Below, piece after piece: positions 54,875-64,000 of a stretch of DNA of 64,000 bases (position 1 is its first letter; every line of letters starts with the position of its first letter). The stretch is taken from assembly GCA_963575745.1 (NCBI GenBank), contig CAUYUJ010006513.1, positions 67,001-131,000 of the forward strand, in the 5' to 3' direction. Below the pieces are notes generated by a model. It saw only the letters and a list, made by a program, of their open reading frames with translations, was not told the DNA's origin and made no database searches. The position numbers and the translations under genes are program-made. The DNA comes from Prorocentrum cordatum (Eukaryota; Sar; Dinophyceae; Prorocentrales; Prorocentraceae).

Positions 54875-55440
54875 CCGTTATGTATAGCGTGTATGTATCA
54901 TAGATGCCGAATGTATTAGATATGCATATAATTGCGTAAGTACATGTACATATACATGTGTATATGTATGCATATGTATGTACGTCTAAATGTATACATG
55001 CACACGCGTACACCAGTGTACAGCTATGCGTATGCATATGCATTGGCAGGTACAACTATATGGCCATCAACACATTGATATATGTTTGTGTATACATGCA
55101 TATGTATATATAATGGCGTATAGCCAAGTGTATATAGACATATGCAAATACACATGCACCTAACTGCACCTGTACATATACACATTCATATACCTATGAA
55201 TATGCATATACAAATACATATGCATACACATATGCAAAAAAAACATATACAAATGCATATACACGTATGCGTATGTATATCTACCCCGGCATGTACACAC
55301 ACATACGTATACAAAGCCCTGCACCTGTAATATACATCTGCACATACATAGACATGCCTACACATATATACATATATATGTATATATGTATATGTGCACG
55401 GACATGTACCTAAACCCACGCATGCACATATACGTAGACA
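54875..55440. repeat. ATGTATAC-rich tract
   Basis: Irregular GTATATGTATGCATATG and ACATATACA repeats that lead into the tetranucleotide array. Confidence 0.8.
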
Positions 55441-56105
55441 TGTATACATGCATGTATACCGATACCCATTGATAAAATGACATACTACACACATACGGAC
55501 AGACACACATGCATCCATCCATGAAGGCATGCGCACAGACATACATACACGCATGCATGCGTACATGCATACATACACAAGCATATGCAAACCTACGTAC
55601 ACCTACGTGCATGCATACATACATATGTGTATACATAAATTCATACACACATACATGCATACATACATGTCTACTGGCATGCATGCAATACCTACCTACA
55701 TACACACGTACCTAAATGCACAAAATTAGTGTAAACATATATAAATACGCACATGCGTACATCCATACATGCATACATGCATACATGCATGCATTCATGC
55801 ACACATGCATGTATGCATACGTCTATCTAGCTATTCAGACATGCAGACCTACATACATACATACATACCTACCTACCTACCTACCTACCTACCTACCTAC
55901 ATACATACATACATACATCCATACATACACACACATACACATACATACATACACATACATACATACATACATACATACATACATACACATACATACATAC
56001 ATACATGCATACATACATACATCCATCCATACATACATACATACATGCATGCATGCATGCATGCATGCATGCATGCATGCATACATACATACATACATAC
56101 ATACA

Positions 56106-56137
<32 letters not shown>

Positions 56138-56290
56138 CACACACATGCATGCATGCATGCATGCATGCATACATACATATATACACATACCTACATGTAT
56201 GCATATATACATACATAGGTGCATGCATACATACATACATACACACAGACATACATACATGCATACATACAGACAGAGAGACAGACAGGC

Positions 56291-56334
<44 letters not shown>

Positions 56335-56337
56335 GAA
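55441..56337. repeat. ACAT/ATGC/ACAG tetranucleotide array
   Basis: The unit changes along the array: mixed ACAT and GCAT, then CTAC (about 55,866-55,900), ATAC and GCAT blocks (55,900-56,175), and finally a pure ACAG run (about 56,280-56,333). Covering open frames read Tyr, Ile, His, Thr or Cys, Met, Tyr, Val repeats. Confidence 0.95.
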
Positions 56338-56339
56338 CG

Positions 56340-58440
56340 CACCTGCCTCGCCTTTCGGGTACTCGACGTCATGACTTGACGTGTTCGACGTCCCTCGGGC
56401 GCAACACATGCCTCCAAACGTCTACGGAGGCATAGGTTGAAGAAGACACGCGGGTCGAGTTGTTCGCGGCGCTGGAGGTCCCCTGAGGTCCCCTCCCAAG
56501 GTCTAAGGAGATCTCTGTGGGTCTCGAGGTGCCCCCCTGAGTGAAACATCCAATGACCTTGATCCTCGACCCTCGGTCATCCAAGAGATAGAGGCGAAGC
56601 CAAGATAGGGAAAAATCAAACCGGATCCGACGGTTCCTGAGGCTCTATCGGGCGCCGCGGCCGTTCCAGAGCACTGTGGAACGCTCTGAGAGCGATCTGG
56701 AACGCTCTGGAGCCATTTCTCCCGCTCGGGGCTGAGGGGAAAGACGACGATCGTCTGTCAGCCGCTCTGCGCAGAGTCGCTGGCTGCTTGGACAGTTGGA
56801 AAGCCGCCTATGCACTGTTTCAATATGACTGTTCATACTTCGGCGGCGACCAAGGGGGGGAAGCGAGAAGGAGAGAGCCCTCTCAGAAGGCGGCGGGACT
56901 TCTCAGAAGACCTCGCGCCTTCTGAAAAGTTGTCTGTGTGTGTCTTCGGGGCAAGCTCAGAAAACTCCTCAGAAGGCCGGGGGACTTCCGAGGCTTCTGA
57001 GAAGACCTTCTCCTTCTCCACTTCCCCCCCCTCGCTCGCCGCCGATCCATCATCGTGGGCATGGCGTTGGATGATGACCACCCTGCGAACGCCACCGTCA
57101 CGCAGCAGGCTCCGCTCCTTCTCTTTCTGCCCCTCGTACCTGCTGCCGCTGGTCTCCCTGCCTCCTCCCCCCGGCCGCTTCTCCGTTGCCCCCCCGGGCT
57201 CGCCACCGAACACTGCTGCCGAAGGGCGGTCGTGGCACGGCTTCTGCCCTGCCCCGCCCCGGGCCCGCCCGAGGAGCGTCGCGGCTGCCACGCCCCGGCC
57301 CCGCGCGCCTGTGCGAGGGCGCCCGGAGCCGGCGCGTACGCTGCGGCGCATGCGCCGCAGACGCGAGCGTCGCTCCCGGGCCGCAGGCAGCAGAAGGCCT
57401 CTGCAGGCTGCGCGCGGGGGGGGGGGGGGCGCTGCCGCCACTGCTACGACGCCGTCTCGTCCCCCTCCTCCTCCTCGTGGTGCTCCTCCTCCTCCTCCTC
57501 CTCCTCTTCGTCGTCGTCCTCCTCCTCCTCCACCACCGGCGTCTGCGCGACAACTTGTGGCCTCAGGCGCTCGGTCGCGCAGATACTGTCCAAAAGCTAT
57601 CGTAATTCAGAGATGGGAGCTTTCGCATCACGAGATTTCGCACACGTGCTCGAACTCCCTCCATCTTCCGAAGTCTTTCGCAACACAAAATCCCAGACAC
57701 ACAGTATCCGCCGATCAAGCAAGACTTCTGGGGCATGGGGTCAGAACTGCCACTCGACAGAACCTGCAACGAGTGAAACATGATGGTCGCATCTCGGAGT
57801 GGGCGACCAAATCCCTCCCCCTCTCCACGTTACACAAACACTGGCTGGCTGGCCGCTGCAACGGGAAGCTGGTAACACATTGACACCCACTAGGGCGATG
57901 TGAAGACAAAGACAAGCCGAGAGGCGCGTAGCAGGAGTCGGGCGCGGCAGAGGGAGAGGGGACAGGCAGAGTGGCCCGTGAGGGCTGCAGAGTCTGCGCG
58001 CAGCGGGGCGGTGGAGGAGGCGATCGAACCGATACCGGATGACGTGATCCTGCCACAGAGCAACAACAAAAAAGACGGCGGACCAACAGTAACAGTAAAT
58101 TCTCGGAGGTCTGCAAAACAATGATTGCGTCTTCGATTGCTCCTCGTCGAATGGAGGAGACCATGGAGCCGATCCCGATAACGCGATCCCTCCCTCCACT
58201 TCCCTCCCTCTGTCCCCACCCCCTCCCTGTGGGGAAACCAAAAGGCATCCATAATGTTACTCTCCCGACCTCTCCCAGAGTGCGTTTTGACAAGGGTTTC
58301 GATGCGAGTCTAGCCGTGGTGACTGGAGCCTCACAGAAGGTCCGAAAAGGCGAAAACTAGCAAGAGTAGCGGTATCGTTACCCCTTCTTCCTCTGGTGCC
58401 CCTCCCCTCCCCTCCCCTGCCCAGACCCACGACATAATTA
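56340..58440. other. Low-repeat region, 2.1 kb
   Basis: Mostly single-copy. 56,660-56,715 has short inverted and direct repeats of GGAACGCTCTG. 56,870-57,010 repeats TCAGAAG and CTTCTGAGAAG. 57,200-57,420 is very GC-rich. At 58,012-58,056 and 58,143-58,187 the words GGAGGAG, CGAACCGAT or GAGCCGAT, and CCG.T.ACG.GATCC are duplicated, and both lie in short Ser/Arg-rich plus frames (57,900-58,124 and 58,121-58,360). No protein recognised. Confidence 0.45.
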
Positions 58441-58465
58441 TTTTTCGTAACGACCACCCCCCAAG

Positions 58466-58530
58466 GTGTCGACCCATTCCCCGGAACCGGTTTTCTGATC
58501 CCGAGTCGCTTTTTGGCGGCCCCGAGGCCC
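58466..58530. repeat. Dispersed 60-70 bp sequence, copy 2
   Basis: GTCGACCCATTCCCCGGAACC and TTTTCTGATCCCGAGTCG align with 16,207-16,275. Each is described by motif only. Confidence 0.65.
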
Positions 58531-58534
58531 TGCC

Positions 58535-58673
58535 CTGACGTCCATCGTCCGTCGTCCGTCGCCTGTCGCCCGTCGGTCCGTCGTCCGTCGTCCATCGGTC
58601 CATCGGCGTCGTCGTCGTCATCGTCGTCGTCGTCGTCATCGTCGTCGTCGTCGTCGTCCGTCGGTCCGTCGGT

Positions 58674-58735
<62 letters not shown>

Positions 58736-58813
58736 CCCCTGAGCCTCAAAACGGCGGGAAACCGTCCTCCCTCGCCACCACGGCCCAGCTCGACACGCGG
58801 GCGCCCCTCGCCC

Positions 58814-58844
<31 letters not shown>

Positions 58845-58985
58845 CGGTGAGGGGTCGATCTTCCACCACCACTACCACAGGTAGGAGAGGGAGGAGGAGG
58901 AGGAAGAGGAGGAGGAGGAGGAGGAGGAGGAGGAGGAGGAGGAGGAGGAGGAGGAGGGGGAGGCGGGGGAGGAAGAGGAGGAGGA
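58535..58985. repeat. CGT, GA and GGA microsatellite cluster
   Basis: GTCCGTCGTC units and CGT runs (58,535-58,735), a GA run (58,818-58,846), and a GGA array (58,880-58,985). The plus strand goes from pyrimidine-leaning to purine-only. Confidence 0.93.
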
Positions 58986-58989
58986 GTCT

Positions 58990-59435
58990 TGAGTGGCATC
59001 CAAGCCACCATCTGTAGGCTACATGCTACGCAGAGCGTCAGCCCCACCATCTCCCATCCTTTTGTCTGCCCTCACGCCGCCCTGTCCAGCTACTTCTGTC
59101 CCGCGCCACACCGCTGCCACAAACTGCATTCGCCCCACCTTCTCTCGCCTCCTCGTTACAGGTTCATGTCTCCTCCCTCCTCCTCCTCCCCTCCCCTCGC
59201 GCCTCGTCTGCCTATCCCAACTCCCCCTGCATCTACACGCAGAAAAAATACGCGCATGGCGGTGGCCCCTGAAGCGGTGCTCCAAAGGTCACCTGGCCCT
59301 GAGTCGATCAGACCCCCTCAGGGCCGACTGGCCTGGAGAGGGGGAGGAAACCGTTCAGGAGAACTCTCGTGCCACAAAGTTCCAGGTTTGGAGGAACAAA
59401 CAGAGGCATAAGCGGCATAATCGAAATCAAAAGCT
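58990..59435. other. Low-repeat segment
   Basis: C-rich to about 59,230, then balanced. No gene recognised. Confidence 0.45.
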
Positions 59436-59436
59436 G

Positions 59437-59525
59437 TCCTCCCTGGCGCGCGGAGCGCGCCATGGGCGGCGCCGGACGCGCCGCCAGGGGGGCCCAGCGC
59501 GGATCCAAGAAATCCGCGCGGAGCA
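59437..59525 (+). repeat. Dispersed GC-rich double-hairpin element, copy 2
   Basis: CCTCCCTGGCGCGCGGAGCGC, GCGGCGCCGGACGCGCCGCC and AAGAAATCCGCGCGGAGC in the same order as 45,813-45,905. GGCGCGC-GGA-GCGCGCC forms the first stem and the GGCGGCG/CGCCGCC pair the second. The flanks of the two copies are unrelated. Confidence 0.75.
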
Positions 59526-60044
59526 CCACAAGTTTGTCTATGGCGTTTTCTATTCTGACAAATCTTCTGCTAGCTGCAGCGCCGCTGAGTCTCGACAAGC
59601 CGTATGCTTCAGCGAGGAGCCAATCCAAAATCCCCATCCTACCTGTGGCAGTGGTGGCGGAGGATCGGCCCCATCAAGCAGGGGAGCCCAGAGGCGGCCT
59701 CCGTGGGGGCCTCGCCGCACGCGGCGCAAGCTCCTCGGAAGGGGGGGGAGGGAGCAAGCGCCTGAAGGAGGGGAGGGAGGGAGGGGAGGATCACACCAGG
59801 CGATTAGCAATAAACGAGCCCCCAAACCTTTGGGAGAGGACCTAAAGCAGGAGGGCAAAGGGATACCAGGGATTGGGAGTTGTGTTGCAGATGTGTCAAA
59901 CCAAGCCGCCCAAATCGATCGTCGCCGGATACATTCGGATTGTCTCTGGGTCCGTTATTTGTGATCTTCTGAATAGTATGGGTTGGTACTCAAAGTTCCC
60001 ACTGCGCTGGAGTTCAAAGCGTCGATCATCACCTCACTGTTGGA
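59526..60044. other. Low-repeat segment
   Basis: A plus frame from 59,369 to 59,845 crosses the hairpin element and holds a short hydrophobic run (SMAFSILTNLLLAAAPLSL). It could be chance. Not called as a gene. Confidence 0.4.
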
Positions 60045-60600
60045 CTGTCTTGGGGCCCTCTTGAGCCGTCTTGGGACCTTTTGGGACGTCTTGGGGCCTC
60101 TTCGAGGCCTGTGGCCGCCTTGGGGGTCTCTTGGCGGCCTCTTGGAGCCCTCTTAGGAGCCTCCTGGGGCTCTCTTGGGGCTCTCTTGGGGCCGTCTGTG
60201 GACCCTGTCGGACCGTTTGGGGACCCTCTTGGCCAGTCTTGGGGCCCTCTTTGATAACCTTCGGACCCCTCTGGGGACTTCTTCGGCCGTCTTGGGGCGA
60301 TCTTTGGATCCTCTGAGGCTGCTTTCGGCCGTTCTTGGCCAGAAAAACGACAACCACTAAACTTGCAATCACACCAAAAAACAATAGAATTGTGTCTCCT
60401 CGGGCTTTCTTGGACAGCCTCTTTGAAGCTACTTGGAGCGTCTTTGGGGCCCCTTTGACCGCCTTTGAGCCATCTTAGGGCGTCTCGGGAGTTTCTTGGA
60501 CCGTCGTGGAGCGAACTGTGGCCGTCTTGGAGCGCTCTGGGGCCGTCTTGGGGCCCTCTTGGGCCGTCTTACGGGTATCGGGGACCGTTTTGGGCCCCCG
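60045..60600. repeat. Decamer array V (TCTTGGGGCC sense)
   Basis: Decamer units in the orientation of arrays II and IV with an AT-richer interruption at about 60,340-60,400. The shared module of arrays I, III and IV is not visible here. Confidence 0.88.
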
Positions 60601-60957
60601 CAAAAGCTATTAGACTTTTCGACTGGCCGCCCCCCCCCCTGGACCCCTCCCCCTTGGGCTGACGCCCTGCCAAGAGCGGATCCGCGTGAACGCTCCTTCC
60701 GTCATCCGCCGCCCCATGTGCTTGCCACAGGAACGCACGGCGTGCTGGACTTTGGATGTTTTGGGTCCGTTTACGAGAATGACTACCTACCAGACCACCC
60801 CAACCCCCAACCCAACCCGAAGACCCGAATTTCGGGTTGGGGGGGTAAGGGTTCCACATGTGTTTTTTCCCCAAACAGCTTGCTGAACGGGGTGCTGTTG
60901 TGATAGAAGCTAACTCCGGCCGAGGGAAAGCTAAGCAGAGACATCCTCAAACAAATG
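60601..60957. other. Low-repeat segment with an 11-bp hairpin
   Basis: CCCAACCCGAA at 60,811-60,821 pairs exactly with 60,831-60,841 around a 9-base loop. No gene recognised. Confidence 0.6.
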
Positions 60958-62456
60958 TGGTGGTCCGGCCCGTTTCGCCTGAGACATCCTCACAACTCTC
61001 GTTTCTGAGTTGTCCGGGATTGAGCGTTTCGCCTGAGACATCCTCCTAAATCTGAGCTCTGAGAGGCCGCGCGAGAGGTGGTCCGGCCCGTTTCGCTTGA
61101 GACATCCTCCAAACTCTGAGCTCCCAGATGCCGCGCGAGAGGTGGTCCGGGCCGTTTCGCCTGAGACATCCTCGCAACTCTGAGCTCCAAGATGCCGCGC
61201 GCGAGGTGCTCCGGCCCGTTTCGCCTGAGACATCCTCGAAACTCTGATCTCCCCGATGCCGTGCGCGAGGTGGTCCGGCCCGTTTCGCTTGAGACATCCT
61301 CGAAACTCTGAGCTCTGAGATGCCGCGCGAGAGGTGGTCCAGCCCATTTCGCCTGAGACATCCTCGAAACTCTGAGCTCCAAGATGCCGCGCGAGAGGTG
61401 GTCCGGCCCGTTTCGCCTGAGACATCCTCGAAACTCTGATCTCCCCGATGCCGTGCGCGAGGTGGTCCGGCCCGTTTCGCTTGAGACATCCTCGAAACTC
61501 TGAGCTCTGAGATGCCGCGCAAGAGGTGGTCCAGCCCATTTCGCCTGAGACATCCTCGAAACTCTGAGCTCTGAGATGCCGCGCAAGAGGTGGTCCAGCC
61601 CGTTTCGCCTGAGACATCCTCGCAACTCTGAGTTCTGAGATGCCGCGCAAGAGGTGGTCCAGCCCATTTCGCTAGAGACTTCCTCGCAACTCTGGGCTCC
61701 GAGATGCCGTGCGCGAGGTGGTCTGGCCCGTTTCGCATGAGACATCCTCGCAACTCTGCGCTCTCTGATGCCGCGCGAGAGGTGGTCTGGCCCGTTTCGC
61801 TTGAGACATCCTCCAAACTCTGAGCCCCGAGATGCCGCGCGCGAGGTCTTCTGGCCCTTTTCGCCTGAGACCTCCTCGAAATTCTGGGCTGACAGGCCGC
61901 GCGCGAGGTGGTCGGGCCCGTCTCGCCTGAGACATCCTCCAAACTCTGGGCTCTGAGTTGCCGTGCGCGAGGTATTCCGGCCCGTTACGCCTGCGACATC
62001 CTCGCAACTCTGAGCTCCCAGATGCCGCGCGAGGAGTGGTCCGGCCCGTTTCGCCTGAGACGTCCTCGCAAGTCTGAGCTCCCAGATGCGGCGCGAGAGG
62101 TGGTCTGGCCCGTTTCGCATCAGACATCCTCGAAGTTCTAGGCTCTGAGATGCCGCGCTCGAGGTGGTCCGGCCCGTTTCGCCTGAGACTTCCTCGCAGC
62201 ACGTTTCGCCCGAGACATCGTCGCAACTCTGGGGTCCGAGATGCCGCGCGCGAGGTGGTCCAGCCCGTCACGCTGGAGACATCCTCGCAACTCTGGGCTC
62301 CGAGATGCCCTGCGCGAGGTGGTCCGGCCCATCTCGCCTGAGACATCCTCGCAACTCTGAGCTCTGAGATGCCGTGCGCAAGGTGGTCCGGCTCGTTTCG
62401 CACAAGACATTCTCGCAAGTCTGAGCTCTCAGATGCTGCGCAAGAGGTGGTCCAGC
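60958..62456. repeat. 64-bp satellite array
   Basis: About 24 units carry GTTTCGCCTGAGACATCCTC, GCAACTCTGAGCTC, GAGATGCCGCGCG and AGAGGTGGTCCGGCCC. Length varies between 56 and 66 bp. Minus-strand frames read DVSGETG, TTSRAAS and SSEFRG repeats. These are not offered as a protein. Confidence 0.95.
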
Positions 62457-63722
62457 CTGGGGGCCCAGAAGACCACATGTTACATATCCCCCCTGGGACC
62501 CTGCGAGCCCCAGGAGGCCCCAGAGAGCTTCAGGAAGCCGCAGGACGCCCAGCACAGGCCCCAGGGGTCCGCAGGAGATTCCCAGGAGGCTCCCAGGAGG
62601 CCCCAGGCGGCCCCCTATCAGAACGTGTCCAGGTAATACACATCCGGTGTCGATTCGTTGATTTTTCCTGCTCTTGTGGCCCCCCTCCCCCATTTTGGGG
62701 AGCCCCGACGGCCACAGGTTTGATATCCCTCCTGGGAACCCCAAGAGGCTTCAGGAAGCCCCAGGTGGGGTCCAGGAGGCCACAGGAAGCCAAGGAGGAA
62801 GCCCCAGGAGGTCACCAGGAGGTCCCAGGAGGCCCCAGGAGGCCCCCGCAACTCGGAGCTCTGAGACGCCACGCTCGAGGTGGTCCGGCCCGTTTCGCCT
62901 GAGACTTCCTCGCAGCACGTTTCGCCCGAGACATCGTCGCAACTCTGGGGTCCGAGATGCCGCGCGCGAGGTGGTCCAGCCCGTCACGCTGGAGACATCC
63001 TCGCAACTCTGGGCTCCGAGATGCCCTGCGCGAGGTGGTCCGGCCCATCTCGCCTGAGACATCCTCGCAACTCTGAGCTCTGAGATGCCGTGCGCAAGGT
63101 GGTCCGGCCCGTTTCGCACAAGACATTCTCGCAAATCTGAGCTCTCAGATGCTGCGCAAGAGGTGGTCCAGCCTGGGCACCCAGAAGACCACATGTGGCT
63201 TCCAGGAGGCCCCACAGAGCTCCAGGAGGCCGCAGGACGCCCAGGACAGGCCCCAAGGGTCTCCAGGAGATTCCCAGGAGGCTCCCAGGAGGCCCCAGGC
63301 GGCCCCCTATCAGAACGTGTCAAGTGTTAATACACATCCAGTGTCGATTCGTTGATTTTTCCTGCTCTTGTGGCCCCCCTCCCCCATTTTGGGGAGCCCC
63401 GACGGCCACATGTTAGATATCCCCCCCTGGGAGCCCCAAGAGGCTTCAGGAAGCCCCAGGTGGGGTCCAGGAGGCCACAGGAGGCCCAGGAGGAAGCCCC
63501 AGGAGGTCACCAGGAGGTCCCAGGAGGCCCCAGGAGGCCCCCGCAACTCGGAGCTCTGAGACGCCGCGCTCGAGGTGGTCCGGCCCGTTTCGCCTGAGAC
63601 TTCCTCGCAGCACGTTTCGCCCGAGACATCGTCGCAACTTTGGGGTCCGAAATGCCGCGCGCGAGGTGGTCCAGCTCGTCACACATCCTCGCAACTCTGG
63701 GCTCCGAGATGCTGTTCGGGAT
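62141..63722. repeat. Higher-order repeat of about 0.7 kb, 2.2 copies
   Basis: Each unit has five 64-bp satellite monomers, then a CCCAGGAGGC decamer tract, a linker with TTGATTTTTCCTGCTCTTGT and CCATTTTGGGGAGCCCCGAC, and another decamer tract. The landmark CGCAGCACGTTTCGCCCGAG starts at 62,195, 62,911 and 63,606, giving periods of 716 and 695 bp. The third unit is cut at about 63,722 by a GGA array. Confidence 0.95.
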
Positions 63723-63725
63723 GAT

Positions 63726-63847
63726 GAAGAGGAGGAGGAGGAGGAGGAGGAGGAGGAGGAGGAGGAGCAGGAGGAGGAGGAGCAGGAGGAGGAGGAGCAG
63801 GAGGAGGAGCAGGAGGAGCAGGAGGAGCAGGAGGAGCAGGAGGAGGC
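63726..63847. repeat. GGA/GCA trinucleotide array
   Basis: GGA repeats with regularly spaced GCA units (AGGAGCAGGAGG). It interrupts the third copy of the 0.7-kb repeat. GCATGTT-TT-AACATGC at about 63,846-63,861 is a small palindrome just beyond it. 63,862-64,000 shows nothing further. Confidence 0.92.
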
Positions 63848-64000
63848 ATGTTTTAACATGCCATGCCAGCCCGCACTGGACGGGCACGCAATCGACCTTG
63901 GAAACCGCAGTGGGTCTAAAAACCCTGTTTGGGGATACTGCACTCCGGCTATAATTCGATGTTTCCCGACCCCCCCACACTGGAAATCGAGGGTAAATCT

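Noticed and set aside
60990-62120. A 376-codon minus frame with repeated DVSGETG and TTSRAAS
   Set aside because: A product of the 64-bp satellite. Unit lengths vary and the frame moves between three phases.

Overview
This window looks like nuclear DNA of a repeat-laden, GC-rich protist. A dinoflagellate is my first guess, at low confidence. The grounds are the very large share of trinucleotide arrays, arrays of a GGCCAAGACG-type decamer in both orientations, a decayed LINE-type reverse transcriptase as the only recognisable protein, and the near absence of genes over 64 kb. I found no dinoflagellate spliced leader, rRNA or tRNA, so the assignment rests on style. Other GC-rich, microsatellite-rich protists remain possible. 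Nothing suggests a bacterial, phage or plasmid origin: there are no operons, no ribosome-binding-site spacing and no compact coding.

Layout. 1-2.3 kb is GC-rich sequence without a supportable gene. 2.3-3.8 kb is an inverted-repeat element enclosing a CCACTGTCCC minisatellite. 3.8-6.4 kb is GC-rich sequence. 6.4-10.4 kb holds microsatellites: TCC, CAT, GGA, GAT, and GAC with a recurring 65-bp spacer. 10.5-11.6 kb holds the best candidate host gene (minus strand, probably several exons, rich in His, Asp, Glu, Gln, Arg and Trp). 11.8-19.5 kb mixes a diverged direct repeat, decamer array I, palindrome clusters and trinucleotide arrays. 19.55-28.4 kb is a cluster of four plus-strand copies of a composite repeat of about 1.6 kb, the first split by a 2.03-kb inverted-repeat element filled with a CACTACT heptamer array. 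28.4-35.0 kb contains a roughly 0.92-kb higher-order repeat in three copies and a stretch of low-repeat DNA. 35.1-40.5 kb contains an 88-bp satellite, decamer arrays II and III, and minus-strand copies of the same composite repeat. 40.9-43.1 kb is CAT and CCT microsatellite. 44.3-46.8 kb has a perfect 34-bp-arm hairpin, the reverse transcriptase remnant and several GC-rich hairpins. 47.8-52.1 kb is a nested palindrome built from a 27-bp satellite, its right arm split by about 2.1 kb. 52.1-60.6 kb has GA, TCC, GATA and ACAT arrays and decamer arrays IV and V. 61-63.7 kb is a 64-bp satellite with a 0.7-kb higher-order repeat.

How it fits together. The dominant biology is repeat amplification and nesting, not a gene pathway. 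Three inverted-repeat structures (2.3-3.8, 20.05-22.08 and 47.8-52.1 kb) share one plan: inverted arms, partly of tandem repeats, around a tandem-repeat or palindromic core. This resembles foldback transposons in architecture. One of them sits inside a copy of the composite repeat, which gives a relative age. Short motifs shared by otherwise different satellites suggest that these families have exchanged sequence. Most long open frames here are by-products of repeat units that are multiples of three, or of high GC, and are not offered as genes.
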